Positions 1 through 6,615 of a DNA stretch of 11,592 bases are shown here, piece after piece. Made by a program: the position numbers and the translations under genes. Origin of the DNA: Candidatus Pacearchaeota archaeon RBG_13_36_9 (lineage in GTDB: Archaea; Nanobdellota; Nanobdellia; Pacearchaeales; GW2011-AR1). Position 1 is the first letter of the stretch, and each line of letters starts with the position of its first letter. The notes below the pieces were generated by a model. It saw only the letters and a program-made list of their open reading frames with translations. It was not told the DNA's origin and ran no database searches. Where the stretch lies: NCBI GenBank assembly GCA_001786395.1, contig MFWN01000037.1, positions 3,162 through 14,753 on the forward strand, written 5' to 3'.

Positions 1-483
1 ATAGAAGATGATACTGACTCTTCTCATTTTTCCGGAATTTTTGATTTTTCGTATAAGGACTGGATTAATTTGAGTTTTTGGTCCTATGAATCTAGTTTCG
101 AAAGTGGAGAATATGTTCAAATATTTTGTGATGACACTGAGATTTGGAGGTTAACTCAAGGAGAACATACACCTGACCAATGGATATTTTTTAGTATTAA
201 TATTACTCCTTCAGACTGTGATTTCGATGATGTAGTCGTAATTGAATTTGAAGGTAGTCCAGGTTTAAGCACAACAGCTGATGATTGGTATGTTGATGGG
301 ATTAATTTAACTGCTTATAGTTCTCAATTTGGGCCTTGGTATACTTCTGGAATTGGGTGGAGAATTAATGTTACTGTTCCTTCTGGATTGAGCGGTCTTC
401 AGAATTTAGAAATTAATCTTACAAATGGCACTAGTAAATATGAGTCTGTACGCATTGAGAATCAGTCTATTAATTACGTTTAA
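1..483 (+). CDS. Surface/secreted beta-sandwich protein, C-terminal part (5' end outside window)
   Basis: The frame is open from base 1 with no convincing start codon and ends in TAA at 481-483, so this is the last 160 residues of a longer protein. The visible part is rich in aromatic, Asp and Gly/Ser residues and alternating beta-type segments, and includes a WYVDGINLT segment resembling the closing strand of secreted carbohydrate-binding or MAM-like jelly-roll domains. About seven N-X-S/T sequons (NLS, NIT, NLT, NVT, NLT, NGT, NQS) suggest an N-glycosylated extracellular protein. No C-terminal membrane anchor is seen. I cannot name the family; secretion is inferred from composition because any signal peptide would lie outside the window. 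A perfect hairpin begins 2 nt after the stop codon. Confidence 0.75.
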   Translation: MEDDTDSSHFSGIFDFSYKDWINLSFWSYESSFESGEYVQIFCDDTEIWRLTQGEHTPDQWIFFSINITPSDCDFDDVVVIEFEGSPGLSTTADDWYVDGINLTAYSSQFGPWYTSGIGWRINVTVPSGLSGLQNLEINLTNGTSKYESVRIENQSINYV

Positions 484-485
484 TT

Positions 486-520
486 GCAACAATAAAGCCG
501 TTTTCCGGCTTTATTGTTGC
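486..520. terminator. Perfect 15-bp hairpin after the surface-protein gene
   Basis: GCAACAATAAAGCCG (486-500) and its exact reverse complement (506-520) enclose the loop TTTTC. It lies just after the TAA at 481-483. There is no strong T tract on either side, so it is not a standard intrinsic terminator. It may stabilise or punctuate the mRNA 3' end, or be a small dispersed palindrome. Function is inferred from position only. Confidence 0.55.
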
Positions 521-732
521 TAATTCTGCCTGTCCTTTATAGTGCCTTGGATGATTGATAAAGATTGTTATTTACTCGAAAGCATACTGCATCTATATTA
601 AGTTACAATTGTTTCCAAACAGAGAAGCGTATATTTGCGAGCCCCGAACAAATTTATAAGAATATCTAAATTATTTTAAAAAAATCAAGTTTTCATTAAT
701 TTTAAATAGTTACTTTTCCTTTGTTCTATAAA
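521..732. other. Intergenic region, no gene seen
   Basis: AT-rich spacer with stops in all frames and no tRNA-like or long inverted structure beyond the hairpin at its left edge. Two TATA-like elements occur: TTTATAAG (653-660) and TTTTAAAT (700-707). The second is centred about 29 nt before the ATG at 733, consistent with a nearly leaderless transcript of the acyltransferase gene. Confidence 0.5.
700..707 (+). promoter_or_regulatory. Probable box A for the acyltransferase unit
   Basis: TTTTAAAT is centred at 703.5, which puts the expected archaeal start site near 730, just before the ATG at 733. It favours that ATG over the in-frame TTG at 721, which would lie upstream of the transcript start. 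Confidence 0.45.
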
Positions 733-1644
733 ATGGGTGATGAAAGAAATTCTTCAATTGATTTTCTAAGAGTCCTTGCTATAGGGCTAATAATAGCCTT
801 CCACTTTACATATTCTTATTTTCCTGATGAAAGGCTAAGATACCTTGGATTTGTTGGAATCTCCTTATTTTTCATTATAAGCGGATTTTTGCTTGCCAAC
901 AATTACCTTTCAAATGAAAAATTTTCTGTCAAATGGTTTTTGAAAAGATACATTAAAATAGCCTTTTTATACTATCCTACACTTATTGCCATTGTTTTGA
1001 TTTTTGGAGAACAGGTATATTCTGGAAACCTTTCAAAAAATCTTTTGCTGCACTTTGTGTTTTTGGATTTTACCAGCCCAGAAACTTCTTTTGGGATAAT
1101 CAGCACTGCCTGGTTCTTAGTTCCTTTAATGGCATTTTATCTGGCATTTCCTTATTTAAACAAGCTGATAAAAAGATACAACTACTCCATTAGCTTAATA
1201 ATTGCTGCAGCAGTGTTATTCAGATTTTACAAAGGAGGATTAATCTCATTCAATCCTCTTTTCTTTTTGGGCGAGTTCTGCTTTGGAATCCTTTTTGCCC
1301 GTGATAAAAAGAATATTTTTCTCTTCTCTTCTTTGCTGATGTTTGCTTATGGGTATATATTCTTTATCCCATTTGCTGTATTTTACTGCTTTTATTTCCT
1401 GAACTTCAATTTTATTGCAAAAATACTTAGTTTTATAGGAAAAAACACCCTTCCTTTATTCTTATTCCATGAGTCAGTTATTATGGTCATTGTTGGAAGC
1501 TGGAAAGCCTATAGCCTTAACAAGCCTGCTGCAATTTTCTTGATTGCAGTAGTAAGCATATTCTTGACATATATATCTTCCAAAATAAATAAATTTATAT
1601 GCAGAAAATATTTTAATGTAAAGAATCCTGCAGTACAAAAATGA
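733..1644 (+). CDS. Acyltransferase 3 family integral membrane protein
   Basis: A 303-aa, strongly hydrophobic multi-spanning protein that likely transfers acetyl or another acyl group to an extracytoplasmic sugar or lipid acceptor. It shows the Acyltransferase_3 signature: SIDFLRVLAIGLIIAFHF near the N terminus (R13 and the conserved H24), FFIISGFLL at 47-54 in the third helix region, a basic loop VKWFLKRY, and W127-FLVPLMAFYLAFP. About ten transmembrane segments and this length fit the family. I chose ATG 733 over TTG 721 because the upstream residues do not match the family and a TATA box sits 29 nt upstream. The stop overlaps the next ATG (ATGA, 1641-1644), implying translational coupling. 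Substrate is unknown; a role in envelope glycan decoration is inferred. Confidence 0.85.
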   Translation: MGDERNSSIDFLRVLAIGLIIAFHFTYSYFPDERLRYLGFVGISLFFIISGFLLANNYLSNEKFSVKWFLKRYIKIAFLYYPTLIAIVLIFGEQVYSGNLSKNLLLHFVFLDFTSPETSFGIISTAWFLVPLMAFYLAFPYLNKLIKRYNYSISLIIAAAVLFRFYKGGLISFNPLFFLGEFCFGILFARDKKNIFLFSSLLMFAYGYIFFIPFAVFYCFYFLNFNFIAKILSFIGKNTLPLFLFHESVIMVIVGSWKAYSLNKPAAIFLIAVVSIFLTYISSKINKFICRKYFNVKNPAVQK

Positions 1645-2078
1645 GAAAAAAATCAATAAATCCTTTAGAAGTCCTGTTTGTTATATTTTCACTTCTGGTG
1701 ATAGGATATTTTATCTATATTATTAATGTGCCGCCTGCAGAAGAGGCAGGCGGGCTGGCTTCATTAAGGCCCGGCTTAACTTTAACAGACAAGCCCATAT
1801 TAGCTGTTTCCATAGAGTCCCAAAGCTTTAAGACAGAAAATAATGCCTGCTTTTCTATTATCAGGGGGGATGTTGAAAACCTCGGGGGTGAAATTGCAGA
1901 GGAATCAGTAATAAGATGCAAACCTTCTATTTATCCGCCTGCTGAAACAAAAACAGAAGCAAGCAAGAAAATTAGCAGCATAGCTGCAGGGCAAAAAAGT
2001 TCTTTTGAGATTGAAACAGAGATAAAGTGCAGAGACAACATAAGGTTTAACTGCATGGCTGAATGTAAAAACTGCTGA
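1641..2078 (+). CDS. Membrane-anchored cysteine-rich extracytoplasmic protein, unknown function
   Basis: 145 aa beginning in an ATGA overlap with the acyltransferase gene. Residues 8-30 form one hydrophobic segment after a short basic N terminus (MRKKS), so the rest is probably outside the membrane (an uncleaved anchor; no clear signal-peptidase site). The ectodomain looks like a single beta-sandwich (ILAVSIESQSF ... SFEIETEIKC), reminiscent of FxLYD/CARDB-type domains, but I do not assign a family. Six cysteines (70, 93, 130, 138, 142, 145), three clustered at the C terminus, suggest disulfides or metal/thiol chemistry. The linker after the anchor (PPAEEAGG) is encoded by a GC-rich palindrome unlike the surrounding DNA. 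It probably acts with the acyltransferase at the envelope (context only). Confidence 0.7.
   Translation: MRKKSINPLEVLFVIFSLLVIGYFIYIINVPPAEEAGGLASLRPGLTLTDKPILAVSIESQSFKTENNACFSIIRGDVENLGGEIAEESVIRCKPSIYPPAETKTEASKKISSIAAGQKSSFEIETEIKCRDNIRFNCMAECKNC
1731..1753. repeat. GC-rich palindrome inside the coding sequence
   Basis: CCGCCTGC (1731-1738) and GCAGGCGG (1746-1753) are exact reverse complements separated by 7 nt, in an otherwise AT-rich gene. It encodes the PPAEEAGG linker after the membrane anchor. The half-site CCGCCTGC recurs in the same gene at 1935-1942, again encoding Pro-Pro-Ala. It could be a small inserted palindromic repeat that stayed in frame. Confidence 0.5.
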
Positions 2079-2094
2079 AAAGGTTCAGGAACTA

Positions 2095-3057
2095 TTAATC
2101 TGGGAACAGGCTAATCTTATAATCGTGGAGTATAGGGAATAATTCATAGTCTATAATAAAATCCTTAAACCTGGTTCTTAACTCTATTATAATCTTTTGG
2201 AGTTTAATCAGGTCTTCTATTTCTATCTCAAATTCATAATTCCATTTTCCAAAATCTTTATGTGCAAATATAATATTTGGATTTGCCTGGGCAAAATCAA
2301 AAAAATCTTTTTCTTTTTGAGGAGAAAGATTTTTCATAAGCATCAGAAGTTTGTAAGACTGATAACCCAAGCTTAACGGGTGATAAAACAGCTTATAGCA
2401 GAGAATTATTCCGGAATCCTGCAGTTTTTTTATTCTTTGCTTTACTGTGTTTCTTGAAAGATTTAATTTTTTCCCTATTTCTGTGTTTGTCAGCTGCGCA
2501 TCAGACTTTAGCTGTTTAATTATACCTAAGTCTACCTTATCTAATTTAAGGTTTTCAATTTCCCCGCCAATTATAAAAGAATCTTCTTTCTTTGTGCCTG
2601 AAATGTATTTTCTTTTGTAACCCCTGATTTCCAAAACTGTCAAAACTTCATACAGTTTAATGTAATGTTCAAATTCGCTTACTGTCCTATTTAAAAGATT
2701 GTCAAACTCTTTTGAATTTTTAGCAAAAAACTCTACCACATAATCCCATTTTCCGCCAAGTCTTGCAAACCACATAACAGAGTTATGCCTGATAAAATAA
2801 TCCTGAAATTCACTAACGATTCTTTCGTCCAAAGAGTCCAGCCTGATTAAAACCCTATAAATAGTATATCCTAATTTTGCAGGATTGAAAAAAGTCTGGC
2901 TTCCTGAAATTACCTGTTTTTTTGTTAATATCTTTAATCTGTAATTAACCACCTCTCTCGAAGCCCTGACTGCCTTAGCCAGCTGAGATACTGGAATTCT
3001 TGCGTTCATATCAAGTTCTGCGATTATTTTTCTGTCCAACTTGTCTATTTTAACCAT
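2095..3057 (-). CDS. Tandem Lrp/AsnC-type transcriptional regulator (HTH-RAM-HTH-RAM)
   Basis: 320 aa, twice the usual 140-160 aa Lrp length, and clearly two Lrp units in one chain. Unit 1 has a winged HTH at about 5-50 (LDRKIIAELDMNARIPVSQLA, recognition helix around SREVVNYRL) and a RAM/ligand-binding domain at about 55-150 with the hallmark GGKWDYVVEF. Unit 2 has an HTH at about 171-217 (DLGIIKQLKSDAQLTNTEIG, SRNTVKQRI) and a RAM domain at about 220-318 with GKWNYEFEI. It should bind DNA and sense a small molecule, perhaps an amino acid (family knowledge; the ligand is not readable). The start ATG is 27.5 nt from a TATA box, so the mRNA is leaderless. An inverted repeat around that box resembles the one before the paralogue at 4256-5239. 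It is divergent from the 344-aa gene. Confidence 0.88.
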   Translation of the reverse strand: MVKIDKLDRKIIAELDMNARIPVSQLAKAVRASREVVNYRLKILTKKQVISGSQTFFNPAKLGYTIYRVLIRLDSLDERIVSEFQDYFIRHNSVMWFARLGGKWDYVVEFFAKNSKEFDNLLNRTVSEFEHYIKLYEVLTVLEIRGYKRKYISGTKKEDSFIIGGEIENLKLDKVDLGIIKQLKSDAQLTNTEIGKKLNLSRNTVKQRIKKLQDSGIILCYKLFYHPLSLGYQSYKLLMLMKNLSPQKEKDFFDFAQANPNIIFAHKDFGKWNYEFEIEIEDLIKLQKIIIELRTRFKDFIIDYELFPILHDYKISLFPD

Positions 3058-3060
3058 ATT

Positions 3061-3104
3061 TTACAATATGCAATAATAACTTTATAAATATTTCCATTAT
3101 GTAA
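3061..3104 (-). promoter_or_regulatory. Leaderless promoter with operator flanking the TATA box (regulator 1)
   Basis: Box A TTTATAAA (3081-3088) is centred 27.5 nt from the start codon at 3057. It is flanked by TTACAATATG (3061-3070) and CATTATGTAA (3095-3104), an imperfect inverted repeat (TTACAWWATG). A bound regulator dimer would cover the TATA box, as in Lrp-type autorepression. The near arm is 3 nt upstream of the start codon, exactly as in the paralogue's promoter. Confidence 0.6.
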
Positions 3105-3139
3105 AAAATTTAAAGATTAATTTTATATATAGTCTAGAT

Positions 3140-3158
3140 TTTACTATTATAAAGTAAA
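3140..3158 (+). promoter_or_regulatory. Box A with flanking inverted repeat for the 344-aa gene
   Basis: TTTACT (3140-3145) and AGTAAA (3153-3158) flank a TATA-like core ATTATAA, centred about 31 nt before the ATG at 3180. The TTTAC arms recall the operators of the two neighbouring Lrp-type regulators, but the match is short, so regulator binding here is only a possibility. Confidence 0.4.
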
Positions 3159-3179
3159 CAAAACTTGAAATAGGCTAAA

Positions 3180-4214
3180 ATGACATCAATGGAGGATTTC
3201 AAAGAAGAATGCAAAATAAAGAGTAAACCAGATGAGGATTATTTAAACGCGCTTGTCAATGAAAAAGAGAATATATATCTTGGCGAGTTAGCAGAAATAA
3301 CAGGCAAGCCTATAGAGTTACTTTACCAGTTTGAAAATAATAACAAGGGCAGGATGATTTGCGCAGGGGTAAGGCTAACAACAGATGTTTCATTGGGCAT
3401 TCCTGCACCCTTAAAAATGAATGAACATTGTGGGAAGAAGTATCTTCCGGAATTAAGAAAGAGAATAAAAAGAGCTGCCAGTAATCCTGAAAGTATTGAG
3501 AAAGAAGACATTGAATCTATTTTTAGATTTTTTGAGTTCTATTACTTAGAAGCTGGATTAGGAGAGAATCTAAGAGCTAGTGAGTTAAGCGAATTTCTTT
3601 TAGATAGGTATTTTTTTAGTGGAGACTCTCATTTATTTGATAAAGATGAAAAATGGCTGGATGGGAGTTCAAGAGGGGGATGTGGGTTTTATAGGGTAGG
3701 AGATGTTACGTTTAACTCACTTGAAGAATTGACTCGAGAAAAGATTGCTGAAGAATTTGGCAGTGAAGTAAGAGAGTTAATACAAACTGTTAATGAGTAT
3801 TCAAATGCAATTAAAGACCCGCATGTAATAGATTTGTTTGGAAAATATCAAAATTTAGGAAATGATTTGGAAACAAGGAACAAACAAATATATAGAATAA
3901 TCAGAGAAATCAGGGGCAGGGTTTGTGGTATTTCAAAATTGGACTCTGACAATTTATTAAGAAGATTCTCTACTAATCCAGATGAATATGCGCCGAATTT
4001 TCCTTTGCTTTCATATCCAAACAAAGTATTTACATTAGAAGTAGCAAAAGAATATGCAGAAAGCTTGAATGAAAATGCAGTTAGAAATATTAAAGGACTG
4101 ATAAGGGTAGCAAGAAATAAGGAACTTAGAAGGAATAAGGCCTATGAAGAAAGATTAGCAATAAAGGAAAAAATAAGGGAATATTTTTCCTGGGGCAGGA
4201 AAAATGAAGCATGA
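3180..4214 (+). CDS. Unrecognised 344-aa soluble protein between two Lrp-type regulators
   Basis: I do not recognise this protein. It has no signal peptide or membrane segment and is strongly charged and mostly helical. Visible elements: an N-terminal acidic region with a possible small HTH-like segment (YLGELAEITGKPIELLYQF, about 33-51); a middle part with GVRLTTDVSLGIP (63-75) and a GSSRGGCGFYRVGD segment (162-175); five cysteines (11, 61, 84, 168, 249) without a clear zinc-ribbon spacing; and a Lys/Arg-rich helical C terminus (about 300-340). ATG 3180 follows a TATA-like box by about 31 nt; a second ATG at 3189 is possible. It is divergent from one tandem-Lrp gene and convergent with the other, so it is a natural candidate for regulation by them (inference). 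A nucleic-acid-binding role would fit the basic tail but is unproven. Confidence 0.7.
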   Translation: MTSMEDFKEECKIKSKPDEDYLNALVNEKENIYLGELAEITGKPIELLYQFENNNKGRMICAGVRLTTDVSLGIPAPLKMNEHCGKKYLPELRKRIKRAASNPESIEKEDIESIFRFFEFYYLEAGLGENLRASELSEFLLDRYFFSGDSHLFDKDEKWLDGSSRGGCGFYRVGDVTFNSLEELTREKIAEEFGSEVRELIQTVNEYSNAIKDPHVIDLFGKYQNLGNDLETRNKQIYRIIREIRGRVCGISKLDSDNLLRRFSTNPDEYAPNFPLLSYPNKVFTLEVAKEYAESLNENAVRNIKGLIRVARNKELRRNKAYEERLAIKEKIREYFSWGRKNEA

Positions 4215-4255
4215 GATTCCCTGTGTTCGGGGTATCACGTAAAAACTGCTGAATT

Positions 4256-5239
4256 TTATATTAGGCTTTTGGGGAGATAGTCTATTTTATGCTCCTCAAA
4301 AATAATTATTGACTCGTACAGTTTTACAATATCTGAAAATTTTTCCTTTATATCCAGAAGAACCTCTTTAAATTCCTGCATGTTATTTACGTGAATATCC
4401 AGCATTACATTATATAAACCGATTGTATTTGTAACATAATAAATATTTTGGTGATATTTGCAAAATTCTAAGAATTCTTTTTTTCTCCTGTCAGAAGCAC
4501 TTTGCAGCTGAATCAGCAATAAATGCCATTCATAACCTAATCTTCCAATATCTATCTTTGGCTTAAAGCCCTCAATAACCTCTGACTTTACAAGGTTTTT
4601 AAGATGATAACTAATAGTATGAATTGGAAGGTTTGTTTTTTTGGAGATTTCAGTTATAGGAAGGCGCGCATTTTGTGAAATAGCTTTAAGAATTTTCTTG
4701 TCATCTTCACTTAAGCTTATTGCCTCTTTTTTTTCTCCCTGCCTGACTCCATAGGCAATTTCTTTGGAGGGCAGAAACTTATAGCTTAAATGCTCTGCGC
4801 TTACTAAAGTAGTGAAAATATACTCGTGCAGGTGTTTTCCGCAAAGATTAGTCAGCTGGCTCAGGTATTTTTCAAAGGCAAGTACAGAATTTGCATTAAC
4901 TCCAACAACAAAATCCCATCTTCCAACTCCGCTAACTAACCATCCCACATAATCCAGCTTTTCAATCTCTTCAGCAAGCTTTTTCTCCTGTTCTTTGTTT
5001 ATATTAGAAAGCTGGATAAAAATATAATAGAAATCCAAGCCAAATTTGCTGATGTTTACTATAGTATAAAAATTAGAGATAATTTCCTTGCTGATTAAGT
5101 TTTGGATTCTGTAATTTACAACTTGTTTGCTTAATCCGACTTTCTTGGCTATTTCTGAGTCAGTTTGCCTTGAATTATTATCCAGCTCTGCAAGTATCTT
5201 TCTGTCCTTCAAATCAATTAAGTTTTTCTTTTTAGGCAT
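4256..5239 (-). CDS. Second tandem Lrp/AsnC-type transcriptional regulator
   Basis: 327 aa with the same HTH-RAM-HTH-RAM plan as the product of 2095-3057. HTH 1 is at about 8-55 (DLKDRKILAELDNNSRQTDSEIA, recognition helix SKQVVNYRI), RAM 1 at about 58-155 (GRWDFVVGV), HTH 2 at about 175-225 (SEDDKKILKAISQNARLPITEIS, HTISYHLKNL) and RAM 2 at about 228-325 (GLYNVMLDI). The two proteins share order, length and the VNYRI/VNYRL helix but differ widely elsewhere, so they are old paralogues rather than a recent duplication. The ATG follows a TATA box by about 26 nt (leaderless), and a strong inverted repeat surrounds that box. It is divergent from the HAD gene, with only 106 nt between the starts. 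DNA binding and small-molecule sensing are inferred from the family. Confidence 0.88.
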   Translation of the reverse strand: MPKKKNLIDLKDRKILAELDNNSRQTDSEIAKKVGLSKQVVNYRIQNLISKEIISNFYTIVNISKFGLDFYYIFIQLSNINKEQEKKLAEEIEKLDYVGWLVSGVGRWDFVVGVNANSVLAFEKYLSQLTNLCGKHLHEYIFTTLVSAEHLSYKFLPSKEIAYGVRQGEKKEAISLSEDDKKILKAISQNARLPITEISKKTNLPIHTISYHLKNLVKSEVIEGFKPKIDIGRLGYEWHLLLIQLQSASDRRKKEFLEFCKYHQNIYYVTNTIGLYNVMLDIHVNNMQEFKEVLLDIKEKFSDIVKLYESIIIFEEHKIDYLPKSLI

Positions 5240-5242
5240 AAT

Positions 5243-5286
5243 TTACATAATGATAATTGGTATTTAAATTTTATCATTTTGTCAAA
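5243..5286 (-). promoter_or_regulatory. Leaderless promoter with operator flanking the TATA box (regulator 2)
   Basis: Box A ATTTAAAT (5262-5269) is centred 26.5 nt from the start codon at 5239. AATGATAA (5249-5256) and TTATCATT (5271-5278) are exact reverse complements around it. The arms extend outward imperfectly to TTACATAATG (5243-5252) on one side and CATTTTGTCA (5275-5284) on the other. The near arm TTACATAATG matches the far arm of the paralogue's operator (3095-3104, reverse strand) in all ten bases and lies 3 nt from the start codon, as the near arm does in the paralogue. Confidence 0.65.
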
Positions 5287-5332
5287 AATAAAACTAAGAA
5301 GTTTTTAATATACTATAATATTTGATACTACC

Positions 5333-5338
5333 AAGGAG
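5333..5338 (+). promoter_or_regulatory. Shine-Dalgarno site that decides the HAD start
   Basis: AAGGAG lies 7 nt before ATG 5346. It rules against the in-frame TTG at 5322, which lies upstream of the site and would add residues before the conserved MKALLFDLDGT start. Confidence 0.75.
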
Positions 5339-5345
5339 TACGAAC

Positions 5346-5897
5346 ATGAAAGCACTATTATTTGATTTGGATGGAACTCTGGTAGATACAGAGAAGCTAG
5401 ATGATCTAGTCATGCAAAGAATACTTAAAAAAAATGGCTTATCAATGAAATTTAAGGCATTTATAGGATGCACTTTAGAGGAATATGTTAGTTCTATAAC
5501 TGCAGATAACAAATTAAAGCAAAAAATAAAAAGGGAATTCATTAAAGAGTATACTTCTCTTTTAAGAAAAACCGGGCTTATTTTAAATCATAGGCTATTA
5601 GAGTTGCTAAAACAAAAAAGCAATCTAAAAATTGCATTAGTTACGTCCAATACCAAGAAAATAACAACTATTATTCTGAAAAAGATTGGCCTCTTAAAAT
5701 TTTTTGATACAATTATAACTTGCGAAGATGTAGAAAATCAAAAACCCCACCCAGAACCTTTTCTGAAAGCAGTAACTAAATTGGGAGTTAGCCCTAATGA
5801 ATGTATTATTTTTGAAGATTCACAAGCAGGGTTACAATCAGCAAAGTTATCTGGAATAAATTATCAGAAAATAAAATTTGGGGGGGAGGTAAAATGA
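5346..5897 (+). CDS. HAD-superfamily hydrolase (subfamily IA, phosphatase/phosphoglucomutase-like)
   Basis: 183 aa. All four HAD motifs are present: I, FDLDGT with nucleophile D7 and acid/base D9; II, LVTSN (T100/S101); III, K133 in QKPHPEPF; and IV, FEDSQAG (E157/D158). Residues 15-80 form a helical cap, as in subfamily IA enzymes such as beta-phosphoglucomutase and phosphoglycolate phosphatase. Cytosolic phosphate-ester hydrolysis or phosphosugar mutase activity is expected; the substrate cannot be told. It is slightly short for the family (usually about 200-220 aa), ending soon after motif IV. It has a clear SD site, overlaps the next ATG by ATGA, and its last codons contain a G7 run (5880-5886) that also forms the SD of the next gene. 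It is divergent from a tandem-Lrp gene and may respond to it. Confidence 0.88.
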   Translation: MKALLFDLDGTLVDTEKLDDLVMQRILKKNGLSMKFKAFIGCTLEEYVSSITADNKLKQKIKREFIKEYTSLLRKTGLILNHRLLELLKQKSNLKIALVTSNTKKITTIILKKIGLLKFFDTIITCEDVENQKPHPEPFLKAVTKLGVSPNECIIFEDSQAGLQSAKLSGINYQKIKFGGEVK

Positions 5898-6226
5898 GAT
5901 ATAGAATATCCTATAGTGTGAATATTATTGATGCTTCAGAACAGCTAGCGAGAAAGAATGGGGCGGAAAGTTCCGGGATTTTTGAGTTTCCTAATCCCCT
6001 ATCAAAGGGTGATGTAATCTGTATAGAGTATCAAACGCGCGCAGACCCCACAGACATCTCTACTTGGAATGGAAAAATAGAAAGTATTCAAAATATTCTC
6101 AGTAAACAAAGCAAATACACTTGGCTATTTGTTTATGATGAAGCCCCTAACCAGAATGAACTGGAGGTAAAATTGACCTCTGCAAGAAATGCTTTTACTG
6201 AATTGGAAGAGGAGAAAAGAAAATGA
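5894..6226 (+). CDS. Small unrecognised protein, 110 aa
   Basis: The start ATG lies in the HAD stop (ATGA) and is preceded at 4 nt by GGAGG, so translation is coupled. The protein is soluble-looking: an N-terminal beta region (MRYRISYSVNIIDA), a middle segment with FEFPNPLSKGDVICIEYQTRAD, a WLFVYDEAP strand near 86, and a charged helical C terminus (about 90-110). It has no cysteine-based metal motif and no membrane segment. I do not recognise a family. Its place between a HAD hydrolase and a membrane protein, with two overlaps, suggests the three products work together, but gives no specific function. Confidence 0.65.
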   Translation: MRYRISYSVNIIDASEQLARKNGAESSGIFEFPNPLSKGDVICIEYQTRADPTDISTWNGKIESIQNILSKQSKYTWLFVYDEAPNQNELEVKLTSARNAFTELEEEKRK

Positions 6227-6615
6227 GTTTAAAAGAACAAATAAGGGAAAGATACGAGAAAAGAAGGTATATGAAAAGAGAAATATTAGATGCATTTGGA
6301 AAACCAAGAAACTTGGGCCAGAGGCTTTACAAAACAAGATTTTATGCTAATGTGTTTGGAGGGCCAATACTTGCTGCTGTTGGAACAGTGGCTGCTATAA
6401 GATATGCATTTCTTCCAAAATATATCTCCCCGGGCTGGGAAGCTGCTTCCTGGGTTTTTGCTACATTTATGAGCACACCTTTCCAGTTATATGCTATTCC
6501 AATGGGCCTTGGATTTGGAGTTATATCCGGAACTCAACTTGCAAAATCCAGGGCAAGAAAGAAAAGAAAAAAGTTAGAGGAAAAATTAAGCTTAAATGCG
6601 GAGACCGGGATTTGA
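6223..6615 (+). CDS. Small two-TM membrane protein with basic tails, unknown function
   Basis: 130 aa, starting in an ATGA overlap with the previous gene. Both ends are strongly basic (KEQIRERYEKRRYMKRE at 4-20; KSRARKKRKK at 108-117). Between them lie two hydrophobic segments (about 42-62 and 75-105), the second probably broken by prolines. By the positive-inside rule both tails are cytoplasmic, forming a helical hairpin. Family not recognised. The last six codons and the TGA stop (6613-6615) are antisense to the 3' end of the tRNA-Gly gene (overlap 6597-6615), and the A-rich Lys codons just before are T tracts on the tRNA strand. It is the last gene of the three-gene unit. Confidence 0.68.
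   Translation: MSLKEQIRERYEKRRYMKREILDAFGKPRNLGQRLYKTRFYANVFGGPILAAVGTVAAIRYAFLPKYISPGWEAASWVFATFMSTPFQLYAIPMGLGFGVISGTQLAKSRARKKRKKLEEKLSLNAETGI
6567..6585 (-). terminator. T-tract terminator of tRNA-Gly inside the opposite coding sequence
   Basis: Downstream of the tRNA-Gly 3' end, the minus strand carries T5 (6585-6581) and T6 (6572-6567), with more T-rich sequence beyond. Oligo-T runs are typical archaeal terminators. Here they are the complement of Lys codons in the plus-strand membrane-protein gene. Confidence 0.5.

Noticed and set aside
1474..1921. Minus-strand frames opposite the acyltransferase and anchored-protein genes.
   Set aside because: Composition is that of complemented coding sequence; there is no start signal and no recognisable domain.
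5322..5345. Upstream TTG start for the HAD protein.
   Set aside because: The SD site AAGGAG lies downstream of it and points to ATG 5346, which begins the conserved motif-I strand directly.
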